From Bog-950 sp044225825 (GTDB lineage Bacteria > Bacteroidota > Bacteroidia > Chitinophagales > LD1): a DNA stretch of 64,000 bases. The notes under the pieces were generated by a model. The model did no database searches, was not told where the DNA came from, and saw only the letters and a list, made by a program, of their open reading frames with translations. The translations under genes and the position numbers were made by a program. Below are positions 1 through 9,013 of the stretch, one piece after another. Within the stretch, counting starts at the first letter, position 1; each line of letters starts with the position of its first letter. The stretch covers positions 20,084-84,083 of the forward strand of contig JBGAIB010000013.1 in the NCBI GenBank assembly GCA_044225825.1. The letters are read 5' to 3'.

Positions 1-470
1 ACGAATATTGGGAAGATGCCCGCGACCACGGTATGGTACGCGGTGCTTACCATTACTTTTTACCCGACCGCAATCCTAAAATTCAGGCCAAGAATTTTAT
101 CTCCTCGGTAAAGCTTGAAAAGGGCGACTTGCCCCCGGTGGTGGATATTGAAGAAACGCGCGGCAAAACGGTGCAGGAAATCGATACGGCCTTAAAGCAG
201 TTTCTGGCCATTGTAGAAGAACATTACGGCGTAAAGCCCATCATTTATTCCAACATCAATTTCATTGAGGATTATCTGCAGGAGCAGTTTTCAGATTATC
301 CTTTTTGGATTGCCCATTATTACCGCACCGAATTAAGTGCCGACGAAAATATAAACTGGTTGTTTTGGCAGCATAGCGATAAAGCCGACTTGTTGGGCAT
401 TAACGGTAATACCGATGTAAATGTGTTTAATGGCGACGAGACCTCTTTTCGCAAGTTACTATTGCCGTAA
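1..470 (+). CDS. GH25-family lysozyme, C-terminal part (5' end outside window)
   Basis: The reading frame is open from base 3, so the gene begins before the window. The internal Met at 33 is not the start. The visible part resembles the end of a glycoside hydrolase family 25 (Chalaropsis-type) muramidase, which cleaves the MurNAc-GlcNAc bond of peptidoglycan. The strand-end motif VVDIEET carries the D-x-E acidic pair typical of the family. It is followed by PIIYSN and by a C-terminal FWQHSD...DVNVFNGD block, the usual GH25 ending (W-Q-x-S...D-x-N-x-F). The N-terminal catalytic Asp and any signal peptide lie outside the window. The cellular role (wall turnover or attack on other cells) cannot be judged. 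Confidence 0.85.
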   Translation, partial: EYWEDARDHGMVRGAYHYFLPDRNPKIQAKNFISSVKLEKGDLPPVVDIEETRGKTVQEIDTALKQFLAIVEEHYGVKPIIYSNINFIEDYLQEQFSDYPFWIAHYYRTELSADENINWLFWQHSDKADLLGINGNTDVNVFNGDETSFRKLLLP

Positions 471-509
471 GCATTGGTTTAACCCCTTTGTTATAGTTAT
501 CTTAGAAGC

Positions 510-857
510 ATGAAAGCAACCCACCTCACGATCCGCATTTTAATTGCCCTGTTTTTAGTTATCTGCATACTAGTGCATGTAGTTGGTCTTGTGCGGCCCT
601 TTAGCGAAGAAACGGTGCTCTCGCATATCGTGCATATCATAAGCTATGGCATGTGCCTGGCAGCGTTTTGGTTGTATTTTCCGTTTCGTATTCCCGTGTA
701 TTTAATCGGGGCCGTTTATCCCTTGTATATTCATGGCGATTGCCTGGCGCACTACCTGTCGGCAGAGCACCGGGTGAACATAATTTGTTTACTGGTAGTG
801 GTGGTGTTACCCCTGGCCGCCATCTGGATGTTTTACGAGCACCGCAAAACAGCTTAG
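510..857 (+). CDS. Small polytopic membrane protein, unknown function
   Basis: This is a 115-residue hydrophobic protein with about four predicted membrane segments: roughly residues 7-29, 38-56, 60-78 and 88-108. It ends in a short basic tail (EHRKTA). The ATG lies 40 bp after the lysozyme stop on the same strand, so the two could be co-transcribed. I do not recognise a family. Histidines sit near several membrane boundaries (H23, H40, H43, H75, H81, H87), but no known metal motif is complete. The hydrophobic pattern and neat packing between neighbours make it probably real. Confidence 0.6.
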   Translation: MKATHLTIRILIALFLVICILVHVVGLVRPFSEETVLSHIVHIISYGMCLAAFWLYFPFRIPVYLIGAVYPLYIHGDCLAHYLSAEHRVNIICLLVVVVLPLAAIWMFYEHRKTA

Positions 858-916
858 CCATCGCTCAGGCAACCACATTTTATTTTATGCTAATTAGCAA
901 CGCTAAATAACCGGTA

Positions 917-1948
917 GTGATAAAGGCACTCGATGCAGTGGATTTTTTGGAACAATCGGCGGCCTATTTAACGGTAGACGTACGCAGTGAAGGCGAATTT
1001 GCCTACGGCCATATTCCGCATGCCATTAGCCTGCCGCTATTTAATAATGCCGAGCGTGCCTCCATTGGCACTACCTATAAACAAACAAGTAGTCAAGAGG
1101 CTATTTTGCAAGGTCTGGATATCGTGGGGCCTAAAATGAGTGGTTTCATCCGCTTTGTGCAGCCTCTGGTAAAGGACAACAAGATTTTTGTGCACTGCTG
1201 GCGAGGAGGAATGCGCAGTGGCAGCATGGCCTGGCTGTTTAACCAATTTGGTTACGAGGTGTACACCATGCGTGGCGGTTATAAGGCTTATAGGAGGTTG
1301 GTGCTGGACACGCTTGCCGCACCCTATAAGTACATCGTGTTAGGAGGCCGTACCGGAACTGGTAAAACAGATACGCTGAAGGTATTGGAAAAGGCAGGTG
1401 AGCAGGTAATTGACCTTGAAGGCCTGGCCCGGCACAAGGGTTCCGCTTTTGGTATGTTAGGTCAGTTGCCACAACCCAGCACCGAGCACTTCGAAAATCT
1501 GTTACACCAACGGTTGAAGCAGTTTGACACAGCCAGGCGTGTTTGGCTGGAGGATGAAAGCAAGAAGATTGGCACTGTAGTGTTGGATAATTATTTGTGG
1601 AACAGACTTAAACAAGCTCCGTTGCTGGTAATGGAATTGCCGCTGGAGGTGCGCCTGAAACGACTGGTAGCAGATTATAGCCTGCACCCGGCTGTGTTGC
1701 TGGAGCAATCTGTAACAGCACTTCGTAAACGGCTGGGTGGCAATGAATGGAAAAGCGCTATAGATGCGTTGCATATCGGCGACTTTACTGAAGTAGCCCG
1801 TATTCTTTTACATTATTACGATAAAACATACGACTATAACCTTAGCCAGCGGGAAAACAAGCAGGTTACCCGTCTTGTTTTTGAAGAGGACGACCTTATG
1901 GCTATAGCTGAAGTTTTAATCGGCGCAGCCGCACAACAAGGCCTATAA
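917..1948 (+). CDS. mnmH: tRNA 2-selenouridine synthase (MnmH/SelU)
   Basis: MnmH replaces sulfur by selenium at U34 of tRNAs decoding Lys, Glu and Gln, using selenophosphate, and passes through a geranylated 2-thiouridine intermediate. The 343 residues are the usual length. The N-terminal rhodanese domain carries the active-site loop HCWRGGMRS with Cys94. The second half has a P-loop, GGRTGTGKT, at about residues 143-151, followed by DLEGLARHKGSAFG, a family hallmark. The start is GTG at 917; no ATG lies nearby upstream. The selenophosphate synthetase SelD needed to supply selenium is not in this window. The 3' end overlaps convergent ridA by 6 bp. Confidence 0.93.
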   Translation: MIKALDAVDFLEQSAAYLTVDVRSEGEFAYGHIPHAISLPLFNNAERASIGTTYKQTSSQEAILQGLDIVGPKMSGFIRFVQPLVKDNKIFVHCWRGGMRSGSMAWLFNQFGYEVYTMRGGYKAYRRLVLDTLAAPYKYIVLGGRTGTGKTDTLKVLEKAGEQVIDLEGLARHKGSAFGMLGQLPQPSTEHFENLLHQRLKQFDTARRVWLEDESKKIGTVVLDNYLWNRLKQAPLLVMELPLEVRLKRLVADYSLHPAVLLEQSVTALRKRLGGNEWKSAIDALHIGDFTEVARILLHYYDKTYDYNLSQRENKQVTRLVFEEDDLMAIAEVLIGAAAQQGL

Positions 1949-2323
1949 AGAAGCTATGAGGCTGATTTCTACCCTGGCGCCTTTGGGCAGGCCGGCAACA
2001 GCTACCGTTTCACGGGCCGGGAAATCGCTTATAAAGTAAGAAGCATAAACAGCGTTAACAGCAGCAAAGTCATCCATAGTGCGCAAAAAAATGGTGGCCT
2101 TAATAGCGTTGCTCATATCCATACCAGCTTCTTCCAATATGGAGCGCAGGTTTTTCATTACCTGGTGGGTTTCTTCTTCAATGGTGCTGCTGATCAATTC
2201 GCCGGTTTCGGGATTTAACGGAATTTGGCCGCTTATAAATACCAGGTCACCCACCCGAACAGCTTGCGAATAAGGGCCAATGGCGGCCGGCGCACGGTGG
2301 GTATGTACAATCAGTTTACTCAT
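1943..2323 (-). CDS. ridA: RidA family reactive enamine/imine deaminase
   Basis: This 126-residue YjgF/YER057c/UK114-family protein hydrolyses reactive enamine/imine intermediates such as 2-aminoacrylate released by PLP enzymes, and so protects other PLP enzymes. The family signatures are GPYSQAV near the N terminus, the FISGQIPLNPETGEL block, and the C-terminal PARETVAVAGLPKGARVEI. The last includes the substrate-binding Arg104 and Glu119. Length and motifs indicate a complete, active member that should form the usual homotrimer in the cytoplasm. It is a single gene that converges on mnmH. Confidence 0.93.
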   Translation of the reverse strand: MSKLIVHTHRAPAAIGPYSQAVRVGDLVFISGQIPLNPETGELISSTIEEETHQVMKNLRSILEEAGMDMSNAIKATIFLRTMDDFAAVNAVYASYFISDFPARETVAVAGLPKGARVEISLIASL

Positions 2324-2340
2324 ATGCCTCTGCGTTTTTA

Positions 2341-2348
2341 CAAAATTA
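2341..2348 (-). promoter_or_regulatory. Candidate -7 promoter element for ridA
   Basis: On the minus strand this reads TAATTTTG, an exact match to the Bacteroidota -7 consensus TAnnTTTG. It ends 17 bp before the ridA ATG. No convincing -33 TTG/TTTG was seen at the usual 19-21 bp spacing. Confidence 0.4.
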
Positions 2349-2503
2349 AATCTAATCCAAATCTAATAGGCTGATTTATATCAAGCGCCTTGAATTGCTA
2401 ATATTAGCGGCCAAATTACCTATGAATTCCGGAGCAAAAAAATTATTTTGCATGCCTCCTCAGGTTTATGGTTTTGCAAAAACCTAAGGGTTTAAAAGCA
2501 GCT

Positions 2504-3208
2504 ATGTTAAAAGTACTGGTTACAGGCGAACAAGAACGTGTAGAAGAATTGAGGGCTCGTTTAGCACCAAATCCCGAGGTAGAACTCGATTTTACCGATG
2601 GGGATGAAGAAGAAGACTACCGGGAATACGACGTTATTTTCGATCTTAATTTTGATGATGATTTTTCAGGCCTGGAATTTTATGCCGGCCTTCGCGATAA
2701 GCCCGTTTTCGTAAACGCTGTTAAAACATCACTTGCCGAAGCCGTTTATGCTGCCAATACCAAAGTGCGTTGTCGGTTGTTTGGCATTAATGCACTGCCG
2801 GGTTTCTTAAGTCAGCCTACCTGGGAAGTGAGCCTGTATCGCCGGTTCGAAGCATCCGAACTGGAAAAGACCATGCAACAACTTGGTCTTGGCTTTTTAC
2901 CTGTGGAAGACCGTGTGGGCCTCGTAAAGCCGCGTGTTATTTTTATGATCATCAACGAAGCGAGCTATACCCTGCAGGAAGGCACAGCCAGCATTGAGGA
3001 TATTGACAAAGCCATGAAGCTTGGCACTAATTATCCTTTCGGGCCTTTTGAGTGGTGCGATAAAATAGGTATAACCACTGTTTTTGAAACACTGGCGGCC
3101 TTGTATGAAGATACCAAAGATGAGCGCTACAAAATTTCACCCTTGCTGAAAAGCAAATACCTGAGGAACGAAACTTTTTACCGTAAAAAAGCTATAGCCG
3201 GTGAATAG
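2504..3208 (+). CDS. Degenerate 3-hydroxyacyl-CoA dehydrogenase-like protein
   Basis: The C-terminal ~100 residues match the helical 3-HCDH C-domain: VEDRVGLVKPRVIFMIINEA, then IDKAMKLGTNYPFGPFEWCDKIG, the place where the true enzymes have GTN-P-GPFE/L-D. The N-terminal half is Rossmann-like but lacks GxGxxG. The region of the catalytic His (normally H-F-F-N-P) reads GINALPGF. It is therefore probably not a normal NAD-dependent dehydrogenase. I place the start at ATG 2504 (LKVLVTG is strand beta-1); an in-frame ATG at 2468 would add 12 basic residues. Its stop overlaps the GTG of the next gene, implying translational coupling. The function is unknown; a structural or CoA-binding role is possible. 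Confidence 0.7.
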   Translation: MLKVLVTGEQERVEELRARLAPNPEVELDFTDGDEEEDYREYDVIFDLNFDDDFSGLEFYAGLRDKPVFVNAVKTSLAEAVYAANTKVRCRLFGINALPGFLSQPTWEVSLYRRFEASELEKTMQQLGLGFLPVEDRVGLVKPRVIFMIINEASYTLQEGTASIEDIDKAMKLGTNYPFGPFEWCDKIGITTVFETLAALYEDTKDERYKISPLLKSKYLRNETFYRKKAIAGE

Positions 3209-4565
3209 TTTACTGATATATACAGATAAGGTAACCAATCGCCTTACCTATACATTCGATTTGCTGTTTACCGATTTGCTGGGGTTGCAATACGACTTAA
3301 CCACCGACAAAGGGACATTTAATAATCACAGTGGCGCTAAGTTTTCGTATGCCAAGGAACCTGTTGGCAATGAACTTTTCTTTCGTTGTTTTCACCTGCT
3401 TTTCGAGGAGGGTGTAAGGCATCAACCGATAAGTTTTGTAGAAAAAGGCAAGTTAAAGGGATTCTTTGCCGTACTGGAACCTTCCGCCCTGCCCTTCGAT
3501 ATTTTCGCTTCGTCGTTTTTTGTTGTAACCCGTTACAAGGAATACCTGCCGAGCAAAATTGACAAATACGGCCGTTTTCGAAGCAGCCAGAGTTTGCTTT
3601 ATAAGGCCGGCTTGCTTGAAAAACCAGTAGTGAACCATTATGCGCTGTATCTTAAAGACATGTTGGCGGAACGGTTTCCTGAGCTAGAGTTTAAAAAGCA
3701 CAGGTTTTCCTATAAACCCACCTTTGATATTGATCAGGCATATAGCTATCTGCATAAAGGTTTTAAACGTACGGCAGGAGCTATTGTGCGCTCGTTTATA
3801 CATACCAATTTTAAAGACCTCAAGGAGCGGTTCCAGGTATTAACAGGCCGCAAACCCGACCCATTTGACACCTACGATTATATTTTCAACGTGTGCGGAA
3901 ATAACAATCAAAAGCCCATGTTCTTCTTTTTGGTGGGTGATGGTTCGCGTTTCGATAAAAACCTCTCAATAGAAGAAAAAGCTTTCCGGGAATTAATTGA
4001 GCAAGTTGCACAAAAGGCGGACACAGGCATTCACCTTTCCTTTAAGTCGCATGTTTCGTCACGGATGACCCAGCGCGAAATAAAGCGCTTGGCCAAGGTG
4101 CTGAACCAGGAAATCACACGTAACCGCTATCATTACCTCCGGTTTCAGTTGCCGAACTCCTATTCTATGCTGCTCAAAAACGGCATAACCGAAGATTACA
4201 GTATGGGCTATGCGCCCCGTGCAGGATTCCGTGCAGGCATTTGTACGCCCTTTTTCTGGTATAATCTGAAAACTGAAAGCGTAACCGAATTGAAGGTGCA
4301 CCCGATATCTTTTATGGATACCACCTTTACGGAGTATCGCAAAACTACCCCGGCAGAATCGCTGGAAAAAATAAAGAGCATTTTAAAAGCTGTGAAGGAG
4401 GTAGAAGGTACCGCTTACGGCCTTTGGCACAACAGCTCGTTTACCGAACAGGGTGTGTGGAAAGGTTGGCGTAAGGTGTTTGAATCTGCAGCAGCGTATG
4501 CTGCCAGTCTTGAACAGGCAGAGGTAGCTACACCATCAGGTGTACCGGCTAATAAAGGAGTATAA
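3201..4565 (+). CDS. Polysaccharide deacetylase-like (NodB-fold) protein
   Basis: This 454-residue protein has an N-terminal domain of about 130 residues that I do not recognise with certainty (likely the DUF7033-type domain that precedes deacetylases in Bacteroidota), followed by a divergent NodB-like domain. Motif 1 is represented by YKPTFDIDQAYSY (Asp pair), motif 2 by GIHLSFKSH (H...H metal ligands), and a late motif by AGFRAGICTPF. Such enzymes remove acetyl groups from surface polysaccharides. No signal peptide is evident, which suggests a cytoplasmic location or an unusual export route. The start is GTG 3201, overlapping the previous stop by 8 bp. The 3' end overlaps convergent meaB by 30 bp. 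Confidence 0.75.
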   Translation: MNSLLIYTDKVTNRLTYTFDLLFTDLLGLQYDLTTDKGTFNNHSGAKFSYAKEPVGNELFFRCFHLLFEEGVRHQPISFVEKGKLKGFFAVLEPSALPFDIFASSFFVVTRYKEYLPSKIDKYGRFRSSQSLLYKAGLLEKPVVNHYALYLKDMLAERFPELEFKKHRFSYKPTFDIDQAYSYLHKGFKRTAGAIVRSFIHTNFKDLKERFQVLTGRKPDPFDTYDYIFNVCGNNNQKPMFFFLVGDGSRFDKNLSIEEKAFRELIEQVAQKADTGIHLSFKSHVSSRMTQREIKRLAKVLNQEITRNRYHYLRFQLPNSYSMLLKNGITEDYSMGYAPRAGFRAGICTPFFWYNLKTESVTELKVHPISFMDTTFTEYRKTTPAESLEKIKSILKAVKEVEGTAYGLWHNSSFTEQGVWKGWRKVFESAAAYAASLEQAEVATPSGVPANKGV

Positions 4566-5408
4566 GTTAAAGGAAGGTTGTAGCATGGCTACGGCTATTT
4601 CCTGTTTTAGGGCTGTCTTGTCAAAATCGCGCATGCGGTTTTTCGCAATCAGCCGAAGCGCCTTATCGCTCATCAACAAGGCTCGTCTCTCCCGGTTTTT
4701 AGGTGATTTGCCTTGTTGTTCCAGTTCGTTTAATAAGGCCTCAACTCCCTTGCTTTCTACAGCTACAGTTTTCAAAACAGGAATTTCCTTTCCACCAATC
4801 TGCAATTGCAACTGCAGCGAGTTAAAGAGTGTTTCTGCATCGGGCCGGTCGGCCTTGTTGATGACATAGATGTCAGCAATCTCCATTAATCCCGCTTTCA
4901 TTGTTTGTACACCATCACCGGCTTCCGGCACCAACACTACTACAGTCGTATCCGCTAGCCCGGCAATTTCAACTTCACCCTGTCCCACACCTACGGTTTC
5001 TACCAGTATATAATCAAAGGCATAGGCTTTCATAACCTCCAGCACTTCAACAATTTTATCGCTTAAGCCGCCCATGCTTCCCCGCGATGCCAGGGAACGA
5101 ATAAAGAGGTTAGGGTGGTTAAAATAAGCACTCATGCGTAGCCGGTCGCCAAGTAAAGCCCCAAAATTGAACGGTGAGGAAGGGTCCACTAACACCAGTC
5201 CTACTTTTTTACCGCTATCCAGAAGTAAACCAACCAAGGCATTGAGCAAGGTGCTTTTACCTGCCCCCGGAGGACCGGTAAAGCCTATAACAGGAACCGC
5301 CGCAGGCTCTAATTTACGCAGCAAATCTTCATAACCGGTGCTTTCGTTTTCTACCAGCGAAATAGCCCGGGCCAGTGATTTATAATCCGTAAAACGCGCC
5401 TGTTGCAC
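4536..5408 (-). CDS. meaB: Methylmalonyl-CoA mutase-associated GTPase MeaB (ArgK family)
   Basis: MeaB is a G3E P-loop GTPase that chaperones the adenosylcobalamin-dependent methylmalonyl-CoA mutase. The protein (290 residues) has Walker A GFTGPPGAGKST (about residues 42-53), DPSSPF with the Mg-binding/switch Asp, the ETVGVGQGE block (G3/base II region), and NKAD for guanine specificity. The N-terminal helix (ARAISLVEN) and the C-terminal dimerisation arm are present, although the C terminus is slightly short for the family. No mutase subunit lies in the window, so any partner is encoded elsewhere. The 30-bp convergent overlap with the upstream gene is tail to tail. Confidence 0.92.
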   Translation of the reverse strand: MQQARFTDYKSLARAISLVENESTGYEDLLRKLEPAAVPVIGFTGPPGAGKSTLLNALVGLLLDSGKKVGLVLVDPSSPFNFGALLGDRLRMSAYFNHPNLFIRSLASRGSMGGLSDKIVEVLEVMKAYAFDYILVETVGVGQGEVEIAGLADTTVVVLVPEAGDGVQTMKAGLMEIADIYVINKADRPDAETLFNSLQLQLQIGGKEIPVLKTVAVESKGVEALLNELEQQGKSPKNRERRALLMSDKALRLIAKNRMRDFDKTALKQEIAVAMLQPSFNLYSFISRYT

Positions 5409-5533
5409 CTGCTTGTTTTTGGTGAAGGTAACGCCAAAATTGAAGCCACAAAATGAGACATGGAAGTGAACATATCTTCACCTGCTTGTGTATTCGTTTA
5501 GTTTTTGCAATTTGTGATGGCTAAACACAAACT

Positions 5534-6283
5534 ATGGCTAAACAACGACTGAAAAATATAGACACTCGTGCCCCCAAAAAGCTAAACAAGGAGAGCATCA
5601 AAAAGGAAACACAAAAACTGAAGTTTAAACTCGAAGAACTGCAGAACCTTATGTATGCTGAAAGCAAGCACAGTTTGCTGGTGGTGCTGCAGGGTATGGA
5701 CGCTTCAGGTAAAGATGGAGTGATAAAGAATGTGTTTGATGCGGTAAATCCTATGGGGTGTCGTGTTGTACCATTTAAGCGACCAACTGAGTTGGAAATG
5801 AAGCATGACTTTTTATGGCGTGTACATGCTCAGGTGCCCGAGAAAGGGATGATACATGTGTTTAACCGCTCGCACTACGAGGATGTATTGATACAACGTG
5901 TGCACGAATGGATTGATGATAAAACCGCGGTACAGCGATTTGAGCATATTAATGCCTTTGAAAAGTTGTTGACAACCACCAATACGGCCGTATTAAAATT
6001 TTACCTGCACATAAGTCCTGAAGAGCAATTGGGGCGCCTGCAGGAACGTATGAGTGATCCCACCAAAATGTGGAAATACAACGAGGAAGATTTGAAAGAG
6101 CGTCAATTATGGGATGATTACATGAAGGCTTACGAAGATGTGTTTCAAAATTGCGATGAGGCAGCACCATGGCAAATTGTACCGGCTGATCAAAACTGGT
6201 ACAAGGAATATGTTATTGCTAAAGAAGTGGTGCAGACGTTGGAAAATATGAAAATGAAATTTCCAGGACTAAAACCCAAGTAG
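5534..6283 (+). CDS. Polyphosphate kinase 2 (PPK2) family nucleotide phosphotransferase
   Basis: This short single-domain PPK2 (249 residues) uses polyphosphate to phosphorylate NMP or NDP. Walker A is QGMDASGKDG (about 53-62). FKRPTELEMKHDFLWR and VFNRSHYEDVL (Walker B-like) follow, then the lid ERMSDPTKMWKYNEEDL and the C-terminal W-Q-I-V-P-A-D-Q-N-W-Y block, all PPK2 hallmarks. Related Bacteroidota enzymes such as the Cytophaga one can take AMP up to ATP (class III), but the class cannot be settled by eye. It is a stand-alone transcription unit or is followed by rraA, 12 bp downstream. Cytoplasmic; likely an energy or stress role. Confidence 0.92.
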   Translation: MAKQRLKNIDTRAPKKLNKESIKKETQKLKFKLEELQNLMYAESKHSLLVVLQGMDASGKDGVIKNVFDAVNPMGCRVVPFKRPTELEMKHDFLWRVHAQVPEKGMIHVFNRSHYEDVLIQRVHEWIDDKTAVQRFEHINAFEKLLTTTNTAVLKFYLHISPEEQLGRLQERMSDPTKMWKYNEEDLKERQLWDDYMKAYEDVFQNCDEAAPWQIVPADQNWYKEYVIAKEVVQTLENMKMKFPGLKPK

Positions 6284-6295
6284 TGTTTTAAAACA

Positions 6296-6790
6296 ATGAA
6301 AGAGATGTTATACAAAACAACCGATTTATGCGATGCACACCCCGCCAAAGTTCGGGTGGCCGAACCAATTGGCTTTAATGATTATGGTGCACCTGCCATT
6401 TTTGCCGGAGCAATTCACACTGTAAAATGTTTTGAGGATAACAGCCTGGTGCGTAAAGCACTGGAAGGCGATGGCACGGGTAAGGTGCTGGTAGTGGATG
6501 GCGGAGGCAGCATGCGCTGTGCACTGCTCGGAGATATGCTCGGAGAGTTGGCCGTTAAGAATAAATGGAACGGTATTATAGTGTACGGTTGTATCCGCGA
6601 TTCGGGAGCTATGGCGCTCCTGCCTGTAGGTGTAAAGGCATTGGATACGATACCACTGAAAAGTAACAAGCGCAACGAAGGCCAGGAGAATATAACAGTT
6701 CGTTTTGCCGGGATTGATTTTGTGCCTGGTGAGTATCTGTATGCTGATGAAGACGGCATAATTGTAAGTGCTGAGGCGCTTACGGCTTAA
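6296..6790 (+). CDS. rraA: RraA family protein (HMG aldolase / RNase E regulator fold)
   Basis: This 164-residue trimeric-fold protein has the family core VVDGGGSMRCALLGDMLGELA and IIVYGCIRDSGAM, which hold the Mg/substrate residues (G-D and the R-D pair). Family members are either inhibitors of RNase E or 4-hydroxy-4-methyl-2-oxoglutarate/oxaloacetate aldolases. The G-x-x-x-R-D motif is compatible with aldolase or decarboxylase activity. It starts 12 bp after the PPK2 stop, suggesting co-transcription, although no functional link is obvious. The last 11 bp overlap the convergent SGNH gene. Confidence 0.85.
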   Translation: MKEMLYKTTDLCDAHPAKVRVAEPIGFNDYGAPAIFAGAIHTVKCFEDNSLVRKALEGDGTGKVLVVDGGGSMRCALLGDMLGELAVKNKWNGIIVYGCIRDSGAMALLPVGVKALDTIPLKSNKRNEGQENITVRFAGIDFVPGEYLYADEDGIIVSAEALTA

Positions 6791-8006
6791 ATGCAGGAAC
6801 AAATTCCCTGATTTTTACGGCCATTATCTGGCTCCATAACCGGTAACCGGTAGAGTTATTATGCAGATCAACCGGCCAGTATAACTGTTCGGATGTAAGC
6901 TTTTGTTTTTCCATCTGTTGTTGAAATTCATCGAACAGGTTCACCACCAACATCGTATCATAGCCATGAAACTGATTTAGAAGCGCGACTAATTGGCTGT
7001 CCTGCTGCTTAAAATCGCTTAGGAGCGGATGTATTACCAGCAGCAGCTTAAAATGATGCTGTTGCGCTAGCAGCCGGAAACTATCAACACAGTCTTTTAA
7101 TTTATCCAGGGCCTCCTGTTGCATTTGCTTGAACTCGCTTTCCTGCCGCAGCAGCCAGTTGTAATGCAGTACCCGGTGGGCGACCAACCGGGTGACCATG
7201 CTGGCCGCGTACAGGTATTCCCAATTAGGAGATGGCTTCAGGCAAATAGTGCTATCGGGTAGAAAGCGTTCAAAGCCTCCTCGTTCAATTACGTCAAAGA
7301 TATCGGATTGATTAAAGCACACGATAACCGCATCCGGTTTGTAGGGTAGCAATCGGCACTTTAAAAGCATGTATTCAAAAAAAGGATCGCTGCCGCTGGC
7401 GCCGCAGTTCATTACGCGGTAAACAGAGTCAGACCTTAATTGCAGGTTCAGGAGGTACGGCCAGGTTGAATCAGCTGGTGTGCCTACACCTTCTGTAAAG
7501 GAATCTCCCAGGGCCATGATTCGTATCTCACCTGGCTTTTTTTGCATTGGAACATCAACATCCCTGAATCCAACAGCGTTATACCGGTGTTCGTATTGGT
7601 GATTGGGTTCGCCGACGAAGCGATTTGTGTTGGGCTCGTTTACAGCAATCCATTGCCAGGTATCCGGTATATAGCGATTGATAAACCGAAACTTTTGTAA
7701 TAGGGTATTGGAATGATAAGAATAATTGCCCAGGCGTTCATAGTAGCTCAGGCAATCGTCGGGCCGTATGAAAAACCACAAGGCAATTTCACAAACAAAT
7801 AAAGTAATGAGTACCGGAATTACCGCCAATAAGGATTTGTAAACGAAAGGATACTTATGCTCCCAAGCCTTAGCTGCAAAAGCCACCAGCAGCACCAGGA
7901 GGCTGTATAAAATGAAGGTGGTAATAAAATTAACTATGCCAAGCGTTAGTTGCACTAACACCCATAGGACGCACACTATATATAGAAAAAGAACTAATCG
8001 CTTCAC
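6780..8006 (-). CDS. Membrane-anchored SGNH/GDSL hydrolase-like protein
   Basis: The 408-residue protein starts with about three membrane helices (roughly residues 1-20, 27-45 and 55-78), followed by an extracytoplasmic SGNH-hydrolase domain. Block I is IMALGDSFTEG, with the nucleophile Ser. Block III is replaced by IVCFNQSDIFD. Block V near the end reads PVDLHNNSTGY, giving the Asp and His of the triad (D-x-H). Such domains act as esterases or O-acetyl transfer/removal enzymes on surface glycans, or resemble the periplasmic half of acyltransferases. The substrate is unknown. It shares its strand with the downstream DUF4290 gene, but the 29-bp gap gives no strong operon evidence. Confidence 0.75.
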   Translation of the reverse strand: MKRLVLFLYIVCVLWVLVQLTLGIVNFITTFILYSLLVLLVAFAAKAWEHKYPFVYKSLLAVIPVLITLFVCEIALWFFIRPDDCLSYYERLGNYSYHSNTLLQKFRFINRYIPDTWQWIAVNEPNTNRFVGEPNHQYEHRYNAVGFRDVDVPMQKKPGEIRIMALGDSFTEGVGTPADSTWPYLLNLQLRSDSVYRVMNCGASGSDPFFEYMLLKCRLLPYKPDAVIVCFNQSDIFDVIERGGFERFLPDSTICLKPSPNWEYLYAASMVTRLVAHRVLHYNWLLRQESEFKQMQQEALDKLKDCVDSFRLLAQQHHFKLLLVIHPLLSDFKQQDSQLVALLNQFHGYDTMLVVNLFDEFQQQMEKQKLTSEQLYWPVDLHNNSTGYRLWSQIMAVKIREFVPAFKP

Positions 8007-8035
8007 GCCTTTGGGTACTAGTCAGTCCGTAATTT

Positions 8036-8728
8036 TTACTGCGGACGCTTCTTCTTGAAGTGTTTATTGCGGTTCTGGTTGCTGCCGCCGTGCCCGCCTC
8101 CACCACCATGGCGGAACTTACCACCACCGTTATTTTTGCCTTTGGACTTAAAGTCGTTACCAGGGCGCTGTTTGCTGTTAGCACGGGCAAGCGAACCTAA
8201 ATCCTGGTCGTCGGACACTACCAGCGCACCTTTCGAAAGCAGGCGCAGGTCATTTTTAATGGTCTCATCATTTACGGCCTCTTTGCTCCAGTTTTGGTAA
8301 ACCAGTTTCATGAAGTTACCGATGCAATTGGTAAAGCCCACTTGCTTATCAGGGTCTTCGGTTTCAACGGCTTTCTTCACGAGCTTCTCTACGTTTTTGC
8401 CGTAGTGCTTATAGCGTATGCGGCTTTGCGGGTAAGGCAGGCGTTCTGGACGGCGCTCGATCTCCTCCCGTTTCTTAATGGGATAAGGCGAATTCACATC
8501 CAGGGAATAGCCACTCATAATGAACAAGTGGTCCCAAAGTTTATGGCGGAAATCTTCCACGTTGCGCAAATGCGGATTCAGTTGCCCCATCAGTTCAATG
8601 ATTTCTTTCGCAAACTGGTTGCGCTTAATGGGGTCTTTTTCTTTCAAACAATTTTCGACGATACGTTGTACGTGGCGGCCGTATTCTTTCAGCACCAGTT
8701 TGTTTCTTATGGTATTATATTCTGCCAT
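8036..8728 (-). CDS. DUF4290 domain-containing protein
   Basis: This is a Bacteroidota-restricted family of unknown function. Residues 1-170 form a mostly helical, charged domain (NTIRNKLVLKEYGRHVQ...MGQLNPHLRNVEDFRHKLWDHLF), the conserved DUF4290 region. The last ~45 residues are a low-complexity Gly/Asn/His/Lys tail (GGGKFRHGGGGGHGGSNQN, then KKKRPQ). Such a basic Gly-rich tail is typical of RNA-binding or flexible segments, which is an inference only. No signal peptide is present. The ATG at 8728 is the first plausible start. A 285-bp spacer with no recognisable gene separates it from the helicase. Confidence 0.85.
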   Translation of the reverse strand: MAEYNTIRNKLVLKEYGRHVQRIVENCLKEKDPIKRNQFAKEIIELMGQLNPHLRNVEDFRHKLWDHLFIMSGYSLDVNSPYPIKKREEIERRPERLPYPQSRIRYKHYGKNVEKLVKKAVETEDPDKQVGFTNCIGNFMKLVYQNWSKEAVNDETIKNDLRLLSKGALVVSDDQDLGSLARANSKQRPGNDFKSKGKNNGGGKFRHGGGGGHGGSNQNRNKHFKKKRPQ

Positions 8729-9013
8729 AGTAATGGAGTATGATTAACTTAGTTTAAATCAATAAAGTAATTGCTGTAATTGGGGCAACCAGCCTTTCGT
8801 ATAGTTAACCGGCGACTTAACGGGAGGGTTGTTAACGCCTGCAACTGATTTGCGGTTGACCTTACGAAGATAATAATAATTTAAATACAAAGGTTTTGCC
8901 CAAAAAGGCATCTGGTATTGATGCCGAGCAAAGGGAGCTAAGGCGTGTTGGTGCGAACGGACAAAGGCAGTCCAGCCGGTAATGTTCTAGCTAAACATCT
9001 TCGCGGCAAAGAC

